Assembly: GCA_025642065.1 (NCBI GenBank)
Contig: JAODUP010000047.1
Span: 1 to 64,000 of the forward strand
DNA length: 64,000 nucleotides
Direction: 5' to 3'
From: Paralvinella palmiformis
Lineage: Eukaryota; Annelida; Polychaeta; Terebellida; Alvinellidae
Shown: piece by piece, positions 30,325-40,967 of the stretch
How the letters are laid out: each line of letters begins with the position of its first letter
Numbering within the stretch: the first letter of the stretch is position 1
The notes under the pieces: model-generated
The model's input: the letters and a program-made list of their open reading frames with translations, nothing else
Database searches by the model: none
Told to the model about the DNA's origin: nothing
Made by a program: the position numbers and the translations under genes

Positions 30325-31119
30325 GTGATATTTATATAGCGCCCTATTCAGCTAGATTCAGTTTCCACCCAGCACAAATCTCAACTCCCAAGGGAGCACA
30401 CAACGCATGCTGCCATCATAGGCGCAAAGTTTTACTCAAGCACATAGCCATCGCATCCTGTCAGACAGCAATTTTAATGGATGAGTGAACTAGTCGCCAC
30501 CTTCTGTTACGAGTTATGTGCTCTAAATAACTGCGCTATTACGGCTCGATATATATCTATGTGTGTGTGTGTGTGTGTGTGCGTGCGTGTGTGTGTGTGT
30601 GTGTTCGTTAGCAGTGTAAATAAAGCACTGGGACAGAGAATCTAAAATTCTGGACATTTCATCAGGCGAATCAATTATGAGAAGGGACTTTTCATGCTGA
30701 GACATGTTTAATGTTAGTACCTAAGTCGCCACGCAACGAAACTCTAAAAAGCGAATCACCTACAGTCGTCTTATCTTGGGTGTAAAACACCCAAATCAGA
30801 TCACAGCAGTTGTCATGCTGTTTATGTTAACTGCCTTATAGCTGGGTTTTTTTTGGGGGGGTTGCTGTATCTTTCTTGAAATCAACACTGTGTCCACTTT
30901 ATACTATTAAAAATCTTAATTGCTATTAGAAATTCGACATTGGTTGTAAAACATACGATTATGACGTCATAGCCTCGGCGCCGTTAAAACTATTTAGTAC
31001 CATTTTCAAACCGGACGTAAAGTCTGCTATGCAAACTATAATATAGTGCTAACAACGAGTTTAACCTAGTCTTAAATGTTATAGCATAGACTAGTCAGTA
31101 GGTTGGCCCGATAACTAGT
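30136..31119. other. Intergenic with microsatellites
   Basis: (TA)n at 30273-30321 and (GT)n at 30560-30604. Otherwise no supported feature. Confidence 0.5.
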
Positions 31120-31129
31120 AATATATATA

Positions 31130-31272
31130 TATATAGAGAGAGGGGGGGAGAACGAGGGGGAGAGGGGGAAAGAGAGAGAGGTGGATAGAGAGAGAGGGGG
31201 AGAGAGAGAGAGAGGTGGGAGGGAGAGATATAGGGGGAGAAAGAGATAGGGTGGAGGTAGGGAGATAGGGTG

Positions 31273-31309
<37 letters not shown>

Positions 31310-31328
31310 GGGGAGTGAGAGAGAGATC
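31130..31328. repeat. Homopurine (GA/GGGA)n tract, ~200 bp
   Basis: Almost purely A and G on the plus strand, with agagag blocks alternating with gggg blocks and only a few T interruptions. The Ser/Leu/Pro frame on the other strand is not a gene. Confidence 0.95.
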
Positions 31329-31339
31329 TTCCCCTTCCG

Positions 31340-31714
31340 ACAAAGGGCTTACTTGAAGCTATATGTGGCCAAGATTAAGAACACATAGCACTCCATCTAA
31401 TTGTTTTTAGGTCGGTGTTTCTTAAGTTTAGCAACATCTTTAAATCTTACATTATTACCGTATTTACAAAAGGTAAAAACCAACTCATTTAACCCTGGAG
31501 ATCCATGTTTATTGTTATAAAAAGGAAAATGGAAAACAATAGTTTATATTAACGGCGTTTGTGTTGTAGAAAAGACGCCATTCATTTATTCCTGGGATGT
31601 GTGTTTATGTCTTTAGATATGTGTGGGTGGGTGTTTAAAAATAAATAAAATGGCCACTACACGCTGCCAGATATAGCCTATACGTGGTATCTAGAAATAA
31701 CTAAATATTGCTGG
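31340..31714. other. Intergenic, no feature seen
   Basis: No gene, element or strong repeat seen in this ~375 bp. Confidence 0.4.
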
Positions 31715-31717
31715 TTA

Positions 31718-31880
31718 CGGACGACTTTTGTGCACTACTTAGTAAGCCAAATGAACTGAATGACCTCCCAAGGGTATGAGGGGAAGTGAAAGATGAAACA
31801 CCCGTCTGATGTAGCCCGGCCGGGGTTTGAACCCAGATACTATAGGTCTGTGGATGTTTTACTAATCGAACTGTTGAAAC
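31718..31880 (-). mobile_element. tRNA-derived SINE related to the array SINE
   Basis: Minus strand: B box gggttcaaaccc near 31830, then tail blocks ctttcacttccc, ggtcattcagttcatttggc and gcacaaaagtcg. The A-box side is diverged. Confidence 0.55.
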
Positions 31881-32049
31881 ATTGTTGAAGTAAGTATATT
31901 ATTTAAACAGTGCAATCGTGTGATGTAAATAAGGATAATCTTACTGGGTAAACTCTAACAAAGTGTTCTTAATTACCTGTAATCACTGCCATGTTAACAG
32001 ATAGTTGATTGATTGATTGCATCTCATAATTTTCTAGTTGTACATTACC

Positions 32050-33140
32050 CTTGCACAGTGTATAAACCAACCTCACTTATGGAAGATTCTAAACTCATTT
32101 TAATCATCCCCTTATAAGTCCTGTGAACTTGATCCTATCCCTACATTTCTGCTAAAATCGTGTTTCAATTACTAAGATAATACATTTATCTCTAAGCTCC
32201 GGAGTGTTACCTCTCATTTTAAACATGACCATGTAATCCCTCTTCTCAAGAAACCATCTTTACCAGCCAATTACCTAACCAGTCATAGACTTATTTCTAA
32301 TCTATCTTTCATATCGAAAGTATTGGAAAGGTCGTATCCAGTCGTTTGAACGTTCGCTTTAACTGTAATCACCTGCCATTCCCCCCCCCCCAGTCTGCTT
32401 ACCAACACTTTCACTCTACTGAATCCGCTCTACTGAAAGTTCACAACCACACATGGAAAGGTCACATCACTAACCCTATTAGATTTATCTGCAAGTGCCT
32501 TTGTTTTGCGGCTTTCCCCCAAGGCTCTGTTCTTGGTCCGCTGTGGTTCACTCTGTATATCACACCACTAAGCTATCTTATTCACAGCCACAAATTAGAC
32601 CATCATTTCTATGCATATAACACCGAATTATACATATCTTATCTACAGCAGACACAGGTCTCTCTATCTTGCACAGCTGGGTGACTTTGGCTGCATAACG
32701 AACAATACACTTAGGGTCAATGCCAACAAAACAGATTCCATCATTATAGATACACCCAGACAACGCAGCAAACTTACTCATTTCTTCCATATGCCCATCC
32801 TTAGTCAGAGCATCACACCATCAGACATTGTACTTAGTCATAGCATCACACCATCAGACATTGTACTTAGTCATCATGTCGATAACGATTTTAATTTCAG
32901 AAAACATTTTTTCTCAGACATGTCACTGCTGCTTCTATCATATTCGCAGCACTAATAGGGTTGACTATTGCGACTTCCTTCTTTATAACATCGCATCTAA
33001 TGATATTCTAAAACTTGAGTGTGTTCAGAACTACTTAGCTAGGGTTGTCACACGGTCTCCTCGGACTATGAGTTTGCCGAACCCCTATACTAGGTGGCGC
33101 CACTGCGCTCGATTCTTTTCGAGAATATTGGCGCAATAGA
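32050..33140 (+). mobile_element. CR1/L2-type LINE fragment, degenerate reverse transcriptase
   Basis: Decayed plus-strand frames show successive reverse-transcriptase blocks: [10 protein letters not shown] (about 32305), [19 protein letters not shown] (32393-32450), [19 protein letters not shown] (32517-32573), and [13 protein letters not shown] where the catalytic YADD is mutated to YAYN (32602-32640). The end has LECVQNYLARVVTRSPR (about 33013-33063). Stops, frameshifts and a perfect 33-bp tandem duplication (32811-32876) show it is dead. Confidence 0.8.
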
Positions 33141-33287
33141 AGTTTTGTTGTTTTTGTTATTATTATTATTATCATTATTATTATTATTATTGGTTGATTC
33201 TATGCCTGTTCCGTTCTATTTTGTAGACATTGATCATATTTCTACTACAAATTATTGCACTGCATACCATGTATAAAGTACGAAATA

Positions 33288-33365
<78 letters not shown>

Positions 33366-33370
33366 GATAT
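33141..33370. repeat. (TTA)n and (TA)n microsatellites
   Basis: ttattattatta at 33157-33190, (TA)n at 33293-33337 and (TTA)n at 33338-33365. Confidence 0.9.
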
Positions 33371-33435
33371 ATTTCGTTTCATGTGCTATGATCTTGAATC
33401 AGTGATACCGCACGAAAGTGCGAACAGTTATTTCT

Positions 33436-33545
33436 AGTGTGGTCCCTTTTATATGTGTGTGGCTGGTCTTACCCGTCCCCCCCCCAAGGGGAGCAGTACC
33501 GAAATATGTAGCCGAAATACCCCCGAGGTTTAACCGCAAGACAAC
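33436..33545 (-). mobile_element. SINE family B fragment
   Basis: Contains ggggagcagtaccgaaat and gtagccgaaatacccccgag, diverged from the family. It starts with the same agtgtggtccctttt junction as the fragment at 46378. Confidence 0.5.
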
Positions 33546-34025
33546 CGGATCCCACAATCATAAACTCTTAAACGTCATTCCTTAGCTTCCGGGTTATACT
33601 TATTGCTCAACAAATTCCTTGTATAAATAAAACAACTAATTCCTATATCGTATCTACACACATAACGTGTACAGTGAATTGGCACCGAAAATTGAACTTC
33701 CGAATTCGTCCGAACTCGCTGACTGTCAGACTAAAAGATAAAATCACAACTTCATATCACTATATCATACGGTGTGCATCAGTCATGCTCCATAAAAAAT
33801 GATATGGCTGTAGAATAGTGAGAAAACAATCACGGCAACTTGTTAGTAATAGTCGTTGGTTATTGACGAAACGTATCACTTCAGTGTACCAACAGAGTGT
33901 TATGATATTTAGATAAAAATTAATATCTGAGTGAAACATTAAACCTGCTCGATGATTGCCCGTATACGGGAAAATATGTTATATGATATGTACACCAAGC
34001 ATATACCTCAGTGGACGAGGCTACG

Positions 34026-34059
<34 letters not shown>

Positions 34060-34064
34060 TATAT

Positions 34065-34108
<44 letters not shown>

Positions 34109-34111
34109 TAT

Positions 34112-34163
<52 letters not shown>

Positions 34164-34181
34164 GGGCGCGCGCACACACAT
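34026..34181. repeat. Compound (CT)n/(TA)n/(CA)n microsatellite
   Basis: (CT)n 34026-34052, then (TA)n blocks up to about 34162 separated by a short cacacaca piece, then gcgcgcacacaca. The bases before it (33546-34025) and after it to 34391 hold nothing I recognise. Confidence 0.9.
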
Positions 34182-34391
34182 TTTCACATTTCAGAAAAAC
34201 TTAGAGGTGAATATTTCGAATGTCAAATTATCGTAATGTGGTTGAAGCGAAGCATACGTACGCATCAATAGAAACAAAAACAAGAACAGACTGCGTATGT
34301 TATAGCCTTCACTAGAAATATGGTATTTGCCGGTTTGAACCAATATGTGCCAAGAGTTATCATAATAACTACTTGATAGCTAAACTACATG

Positions 34392-34672
34392 GAAAAAGTT
34401 TGATTTAGAATTGAAGTTTCTTACAAAACATTTAATCCAAAAATTCATTTACCATTTAATTGTTTTAATTCATAAATATTTCTTCCGTTAAAATCCTACT
34501 TGGAATATAAACTACTCGTAGTAGGTATTCCAAGTAGGTACTCGGAATAGGTATTCGGAGCACCTACTCATGGTAAAAAGTACTGGGTTAAAAAAGAATC
34601 GGTAAAAACGGAATTGGTATTGATAAATCTGATGTGGAATTGTAATTGAACAAATATAATTGAGCCCCTGGT
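34392..34672. mobile_element. Partial copy of the hAT-type MITE seen at 45758
   Basis: Shares ttagaattgaagtttc near the left and tgatgtggaattg, attgagcccctggtctg near the right with the complete element at 45758-46051. The left terminus is lost and the middle has a tactcg/taggta-rich insertion. Confidence 0.45.
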
Positions 34673-34699
34673 CTGACACGGACAATGACTGGTATATTG

Positions 34700-36370
34700 C
34701 CACTCACTCGTAAATAACGTCATTAGTTCAAATTTAGACATCTGCTAGTAAAGATGCTTTATTAAATATACATTATTAAGAGCATTTGATTTGAGTTGAT
34801 TCCAATTATTTAGCCTCGGCACTGATTACACCCGAGACATATAGCCAACAGCCCACTCCCTGAAGAAACATCCTACAAACGCAGGTGTGAGTCGGATTCT
34901 AACACATAGCATACAGGCTCGCAGCGCAGCACTCTAATCACTGCCCCATCGGAACAATATTATCATTATTATTGTTATTATTATTATCAAAATTATATAA
35001 ATAAATAAAATTTAACAAATATAAAACTATGTTCGGGATAGGTTTTACATTTATTACTGAAGAATATTATCATTTGATAAAATAAAACATCCCACAAATT
35101 TGGGTAACACAGGGATTCGACCGTCAATCGGGAAATCTACAGTACAGCTCGCTACCAACTGATCTATGGGTATACGTCCTTGTCAAACGCTTGGGTTATA
35201 TCAGTAATTTATAAAATCTTTGTTTAACTAGGAACAAATAATGAAGAGAACCTTCTTTTAGAATACCTTTACGGAATTATATCTTTGATGAGGAGACGAA
35301 TCCTTTCTGTTGTCTTGCAGTAGTGTACAAATTAGAAAATGGACCATGTTTTTATCGTACGACTTGTGAACATGTATGATGTCAGGAAACTCAGGGACTG
35401 GTAGGCTGATATGACTGCACCCAGAACACGACGCCGCACAATAATGGCCGAAACGGCAGTCATTGTACGTGGCTTAGCTATACCTCAAATGAGGGAGAGG
35501 AGACGCATATGGTCTGTAATTTACTGCTTCACCACGGGGAGAAATTCAAAAGAAATTTACAATTTACAATATATGGCATATTCGGCAGAGAAAACCTTGC
35601 CAGTTGTTGCCTGGTTGGATGAAAACCTCCTCCTACTATAGTGCCACGACCGGGATTCGAACCTCCGACCTCACATGAGTAAGAAAGTTCCACGCTCTTA
35701 CCCACTAGGCCATAGAGGCACAACATACATGCATATTATGTGTACAGTCGTGTCAGAGCCTTTGACGCGGATCGTATATTGAAAAGACAACACAAAGAAA
35801 GCTCGACAGCGAGTCGAAGCATTCCAAACAAAAATAAATCATAGATTATGGCATAGTATCGAATACTGCTCGCGAAATCGAAGAAAAACATTACGCGAAA
35901 TCGAGCCAAATAAGTTTCAGATACGGTGCGAGTACATAAAATTCTTTATCAAATGTGTTCCAATAATATACATGAATATTACGAATATGTCAATAATATT
36001 AGACGAGGTATCACATGGAATCGTTAATTTTGAACGAATTACAATGCCAATTTATTCAATATGATACAATTACAATATTTCATAAAATTGACTAGTAAAG
36101 TGTTGAGAAGATCACCAAAAGTGTAATTTTATATCGAAGACATTGCCCTGGGAAAAGTATAAATATGTAAATATCCTAGTCACATAAACATTGTTTATTT
36201 ATCCTTTTGCAAAGTGAGTAAATACCAAACTAGTTGATGTAAGATTTTTTTTATTTCATAAAGTAACATATCAATTAAATTATCGGGAAATATAATTGTT
36301 TTAAGAACAGTTAATAAATGTATATGCCAACCCATACCTATAATATATTAGTTTTAATTAAAAAATTATC
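34700..36370. other. Non-coding region with three tRNA-like SINE heads
   Basis: Minus-strand tRNA-like sequences lie at about 34886-34954, 35104-35168 and 35645-35722. The last is best: A box tggcctagtgggtaag and B box ggttcgaatccc, with a cca-like 5' complement (tgcctctatggcc). I read them as SINE heads because stems are poorly paired and the genome is full of such heads. No gene seen. Confidence 0.4.
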
Positions 36371-36470
36371 GATGGTGTTATGGTGCATATGTTGATTTAA
36401 CGCGGGCTTTTGACACTATTCCACATTCGAATTGTTGTTAAAATCCTAGCCTTATCTGTAACAGTGTGGG
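36370..36470 (+). mobile_element. Reverse-transcriptase scrap
   Basis: One plus-strand frame reads GAYVDLTRAFDTIPHS-like residues at 36384-36433, the reverse-transcriptase block that contains the first catalytic Asp (F.D..kAFDt..H). Flanking frames are broken. Confidence 0.55.
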
Positions 36471-36568
36471 GGGAAATAATGTATGAAAATACTAATTAGT
36501 CTAACCGATATATTTCAATCCACTAATGAACGAGGTCTTGTACGATGCAGGTAATTAAAACTCAGTGG

Positions 36569-36986
36569 TGGAGCAGTGCCATTCCTAGCGGTTAAACACC
36601 CGGCACTTGGTGCCAACGGTCACAGGTTCGAACCCCGTAAGAAGTCGAAACTTTTCCAGAGATTAATTTCTCGGCTCACAACATCGTGGGTGGCTGACCA
36701 CGTTAGATGGCGCTGCCGTCTCCACTGAATTATTTAAAATAAAGGGGGACGCTAAAAAAACCTGAGGACGTAAAACACTCTGGCAGTGACCACCCTCAGC
36801 GTATTTCGGCTTCATCTTTTCGTACTGCACCCCTGTGAGTGGTGGGGGGAGGAGGCGGCTTCATCTTTCCGTACTGCACCCCTGTGAGTGGTGGGGGGAG
36901 GAGGATTCTCAACCACTCCAACATAGAGGCTGTGCCGAATAAGCGACAACCGGGGGATTCCCCCGAACAACAAAACAAAACAACAG
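36569..36986 (+). mobile_element. SINE family B with an internal ~48-bp duplication
   Basis: Plus-strand copy with a tRNA-like head (cctagcggttaaacacc; B box ggttcgaacccc), middle block attaatttctcggctcac, and a tail ending cccccgaacaacaaaacaaa. The segment ggcttcatctttncgtactg plus the g-rich stretch after it occurs twice in tandem (about 36808-36904). Confidence 0.75.
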
Positions 36987-36999
36987 TGCCATTTGTACA

Positions 37000-37674
37000 T
37001 ATTTATTATAGCTTGCCTTCATTCTTGGTACCGAATAAACTACTTGTACTCGAATATCACACTTCATGGTTATTACAGCCTTAATGAAGGTGCAAGCTGA
37101 AGATACATTCTCCAAACCGATGCCTGATCAGGTTTGTCACATTTGTTACTGTCTAGTCTTGAGCTCAACATTCCACACTGAATTAGTTCTCGACATTTCA
37201 AAACGTGATACAACGGGTATTCTCTAGATAAACCTGGACGGCTAAAATAAAATTTGTATTACAGCATGTATTATACAATCGGCTGGCAAAGTAGGTAGGC
37301 TTATTTCTATTTTTAGACAAGGTACAATGCATAGTGTAGCCAAGGATAGGCAAATTTAAACCTATATCAGTTTATATATATATATATTCCTAACTCAAGG
37401 GAAAAGATATAAAACTAGATTTGGCAAAGTTTCAATATAGTAACTATCACTTAAGCGTATGACGCTATTTTCAAGCGGAGGCAAATATTGTGAAATTTTT
37501 GTTTACAAAATAACGTGTTTGTTACACGAAGGATGTACTTAATAGTACTTCTTAGCCATTCCTAAATCTTATAAGATCAAAATTCCACATCTTGGTAGAA
37601 GTTGCAAATTATTCAATGTTTTATGTCTATAAAGCATCTATCTAACAGAGAAGCCATTAGCAAATTAATCCTTA

Positions 37675-37677
<3 letters not shown>
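37000..37677. other. Intergenic, no feature seen
   Basis: AT-rich with a short TA run at 37375-37387. Nothing supported. Confidence 0.4.
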
Positions 37678-37715
<38 letters not shown>

Positions 37716-37718
<3 letters not shown>

Positions 37719-38736
37719 TGCTCCCTCACTTATTGCCAACCCCAGCCTATCACCAACATTTTCTTCAGAACTGATTTCCTACCATGCTAATTCTCCCCAT
37801 AAACCGTCCCCACTCCCTCGGATACCGCCACATCATTTTAGTCCCCAAAGCAATAATTTCCCCCCCATATATCGCCAAAACAAAGGCATTTTACGCGTGA
37901 GTTTATCAATCTCAACAACTGCAAACACAAACAGAATACTTAATCCTATTGTCCGTTGTTCTACATGTAATTTAGTCATTATACGTGTATATCATGTTTG
38001 TACTTATTGTTTCTCGTTTTTAAATGTAATGTTGCTTCCCAATATGTACAAAAGTTTACTCTCTATTTTCGCCACTTTGTGGAGGCATAAATAAAATAAA
38101 TAAATATTAAAATAAAAGTAGACCTATAATATACATTTGATTGTCTACTGTCTGCAGGTGTTCAAACTAAGTTGTTATCAAGTGCAGAGATCTGGTAGTA
38201 TATGTAGGTCAAAACATATGTATATGTGTATGTGTGCTGGGATGAAGCTCTTCGTTGATTGCGATTTTAAGATTGGTTGTCGGCAGCAAATATGGGTGGT
38301 GTTAATTGATTGTTATTTGTGTCATGCAGACAACAGTGCCTTGTTAATATGGTTGTGTGATTGGGCGTAGGGCAATAATCAACATTCATCACATCTTAAA
38401 TTCTAATCATGGCAGCAGTATCTCGCAAACGCACAGCTCTGGATATTCATCAAAAGCAGGATATTATCTCATATTATGACAGCAAACCAAAGACATCACA
38501 TCAGCAAATGGCCGACCATTTTTCTACACTATGGTCCACAGAAGTGAAACGTCGCACTGTTGGCGACATCATAAATATAAGGACAACAACAGGCATTTAA
38601 ATGTTGTGGCGGAACACCCCCCCCCCTTATTTTGGTGGATTATTTCCCAATTCACTACCACTACCCCCATATAATGCCACCCCTTTATAATGCCAACTTT
38701 TATCAAATCCCCAAGTTGGCATTATATCAAGGAGCA

Positions 38737-38739
<3 letters not shown>
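37716..38739 (+). mobile_element. 1,024-bp Tigger/pogo-type element inserted in (TA)n
   Basis: The ends are inverted repeats: cagtgctccctcacttattg at the left and, inverted, cagtgctccttgatataatg at the right, each followed by ccaac. Both ends abut TA within long (TA)n runs, the expected target. It holds the start of a transposase-type ORF (38409-38600) but no DDE catalytic domain, so it is an internally deleted, nonautonomous copy. Confidence 0.85.
38409..38600 (+). pseudogene. Truncated CENP-B/Tigger transposase N-terminal helix-turn-helix
   Basis: 63 residues starting MAAVSRKRTALDIHQKQDII and continuing with SHQQMADHFS and RRTVGDII, the layout of the CENP-B N-terminal (Psq-like) DNA-binding domain used by Tigger transposases to bind their ends. 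It stops where the second HTH and the catalytic domain should follow. If translated, such a fragment could still bind element ends; that is inference. Confidence 0.7.
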
Positions 38740-38773
<34 letters not shown>

Positions 38774-38809
38774 GTGTGGTGGTTATAGTATATATATATA
38801 TATATAATA

Positions 38810-38848
<39 letters not shown>
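38740..38848. repeat. (TA)n arrays
   Basis: TA runs at 38740-38770 and 38789-38848 with a tgtgtgtggtggttatag spacer; they match the TA run left of the Tigger-type element (37678-37715). Confidence 0.9.
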
Positions 38849-38849
<1 letters not shown>

Positions 38850-38852
<3 letters not shown>

Positions 38853-40960
38853 ATCTTCTTGTTAGTCAAAATTTCAATGACATTGTACTTATGCTGTAAA
38901 TTTGTTTTATATATGCATTTGATTTGTATATCCATGTTTGTATCTCTGACTGAGACTTTTAGATACAAATAATTGTGATGTATAGGAACTTGTATTCCGC
39001 ACTACACTACAGACAGCCACGTCATGGGGTTCATCCGTGTCTAAGTTGTTTCATCTTTCAAAGGCTTGCTCTTATTCAACCTATTTTTCCACCAACAATT
39101 TTATATTAATTTTGCATATCATTTCTACAGCTAGGATTTGTTTGTTAAAAACACATTACAACAAATTAAATTTTTTTAAAGTAGTTTGAAGTAGATGAAC
39201 TTTTACATATTACTATCCTTACATCAAAATATAAATTTTATGTCGACTAATCTTTCATAAAGAATAGCTTTAATAAAACCAACTGAAAAATCAGATCTGA
39301 AATAAATTTATACAAGTACTAGCTAAGAATATAAAATTTGGAATGAAGTCATTCATAAATTGCCTATATGTTTATATTTATACATAACCCAGCTTCACAC
39401 ACACACACACACACTATTAAATTTCGTATTCAAGTTACTGTTCTCATTTTATTTCATTGAGTCGACTGGAAATTATTGCCAGAGGGCTATTCACAAATAT
39501 ACAACTTTCAATTAATGTTTTATACAATATGTACATAATGAACGTGTGATAAGCCAGATATTGCAATACAACTAACAAATATTGCATTATTAACCAATAC
39601 AACTAACAAATATTGCATTACTAACCAAGACAAACATGGAAACATCCCGATACATACAACTGCCAGGAATTACCTACGAAGAATGAATAAACACCAACAT
39701 TAATTATCACCAAGTATTACAGTCTTCCACGGGTGAAACAACAAAACCTGTCTAAATACCAATAAACATGTACAGCAGGATGTAAGTGATGCTGTTACAT
39801 CATCTATAGCAATAGTTAAGGCCACATTTAAAAAAAGGAGCTATACAAGCTACAGCATAAAGCCTAATAGTTTAAATGTGTCGCTTGGAAAGTTAAAACA
39901 GCATTATTCCGTTGTAAAATTAGCGATATCTTATGCTTTAACAGCTGTCAATTATGTTACAGATTTTAAATAGCATTCTCATTCTCTCGTGTTTATACAG
40001 CTAAATATTAAATGCTCTTTGTTTCAGCCGCTGGGGATTTCGGTTAATGAGCTTCTTCAATACGAATAATAAAGGCACACATATACATCCTGTAAGTATT
40101 CCGACCATGTTCAGTTCAGTTGTTAAACATTTTTATCTTCATACTGCACATCCCAAATGGACCCTCTACAGGTTACCACAACCTAGGAGCTTATTGTGTC
40201 TTAATCCAACCAAGTCATTGGTATATGATGCCAAACATGTTTTCATTTAGATAACGAATATCAACAAGTGAAATCACCAATAGCTTAGTAAGAGATATGA
40301 CTTAACCAGTTTGGCGTGTAAACTGAGGCACACACACACACACATATATTTATCTTGCAATGAAATTGCGTCATAGAATTCTTCGAATGTCACATGGCAA
40401 CAGAGATTTATCACACAGTGGCACAAGTATGATGCTGATAATATATTCTCACCGAGAACAAAACTAAAATGATTCACAGAATCGTACACAGCAACATTTG
40501 ATAACAAGAAATTGGCAGCTACATCAAGCCACTGATTAGATAACACATTGTCAAAACACATAAACCAAAGAGTGTATGTATGTATGCATGTGTGTGTGTG
40601 TGTGTGTATGTATTTGTGTGCAAATGCATGTGTGTGTGGGTACACACATGCATGAGCAAATACAACTGAATTGGTTCATATTTCATTCCAAATAATAACA
40701 AGAAATAATCAAATATTTCCCATTAAGATAAATAGATAATACAAAATAAACTGACCATTGACACGTTGATTCTCACTAGTCACATCACATCAGTTTTTTG
40801 ATTATAACATTCATTCAGAATTTCACTCAAAGCCACATCAAGACATCACATCAGCTCCCTCAATGGCATTCACCATACAACAACATTCCTCTTGTTGTAA
40901 CAATGAAGGAGACAGCCCAAAATAAATGAATTACATGTCCATATTTTTGCCTCATCCAAA
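38850..40960. other. Intergenic, no gene seen
   Basis: AT-rich, with a CA run at 39395-39414 and a CA/GT-rich patch at 40327-40345 and 40575-40640. It may include the 3' UTR of the minus-strand gene ending at 40968. Confidence 0.4.
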
Positions 40961-40967
40961 GAACATC

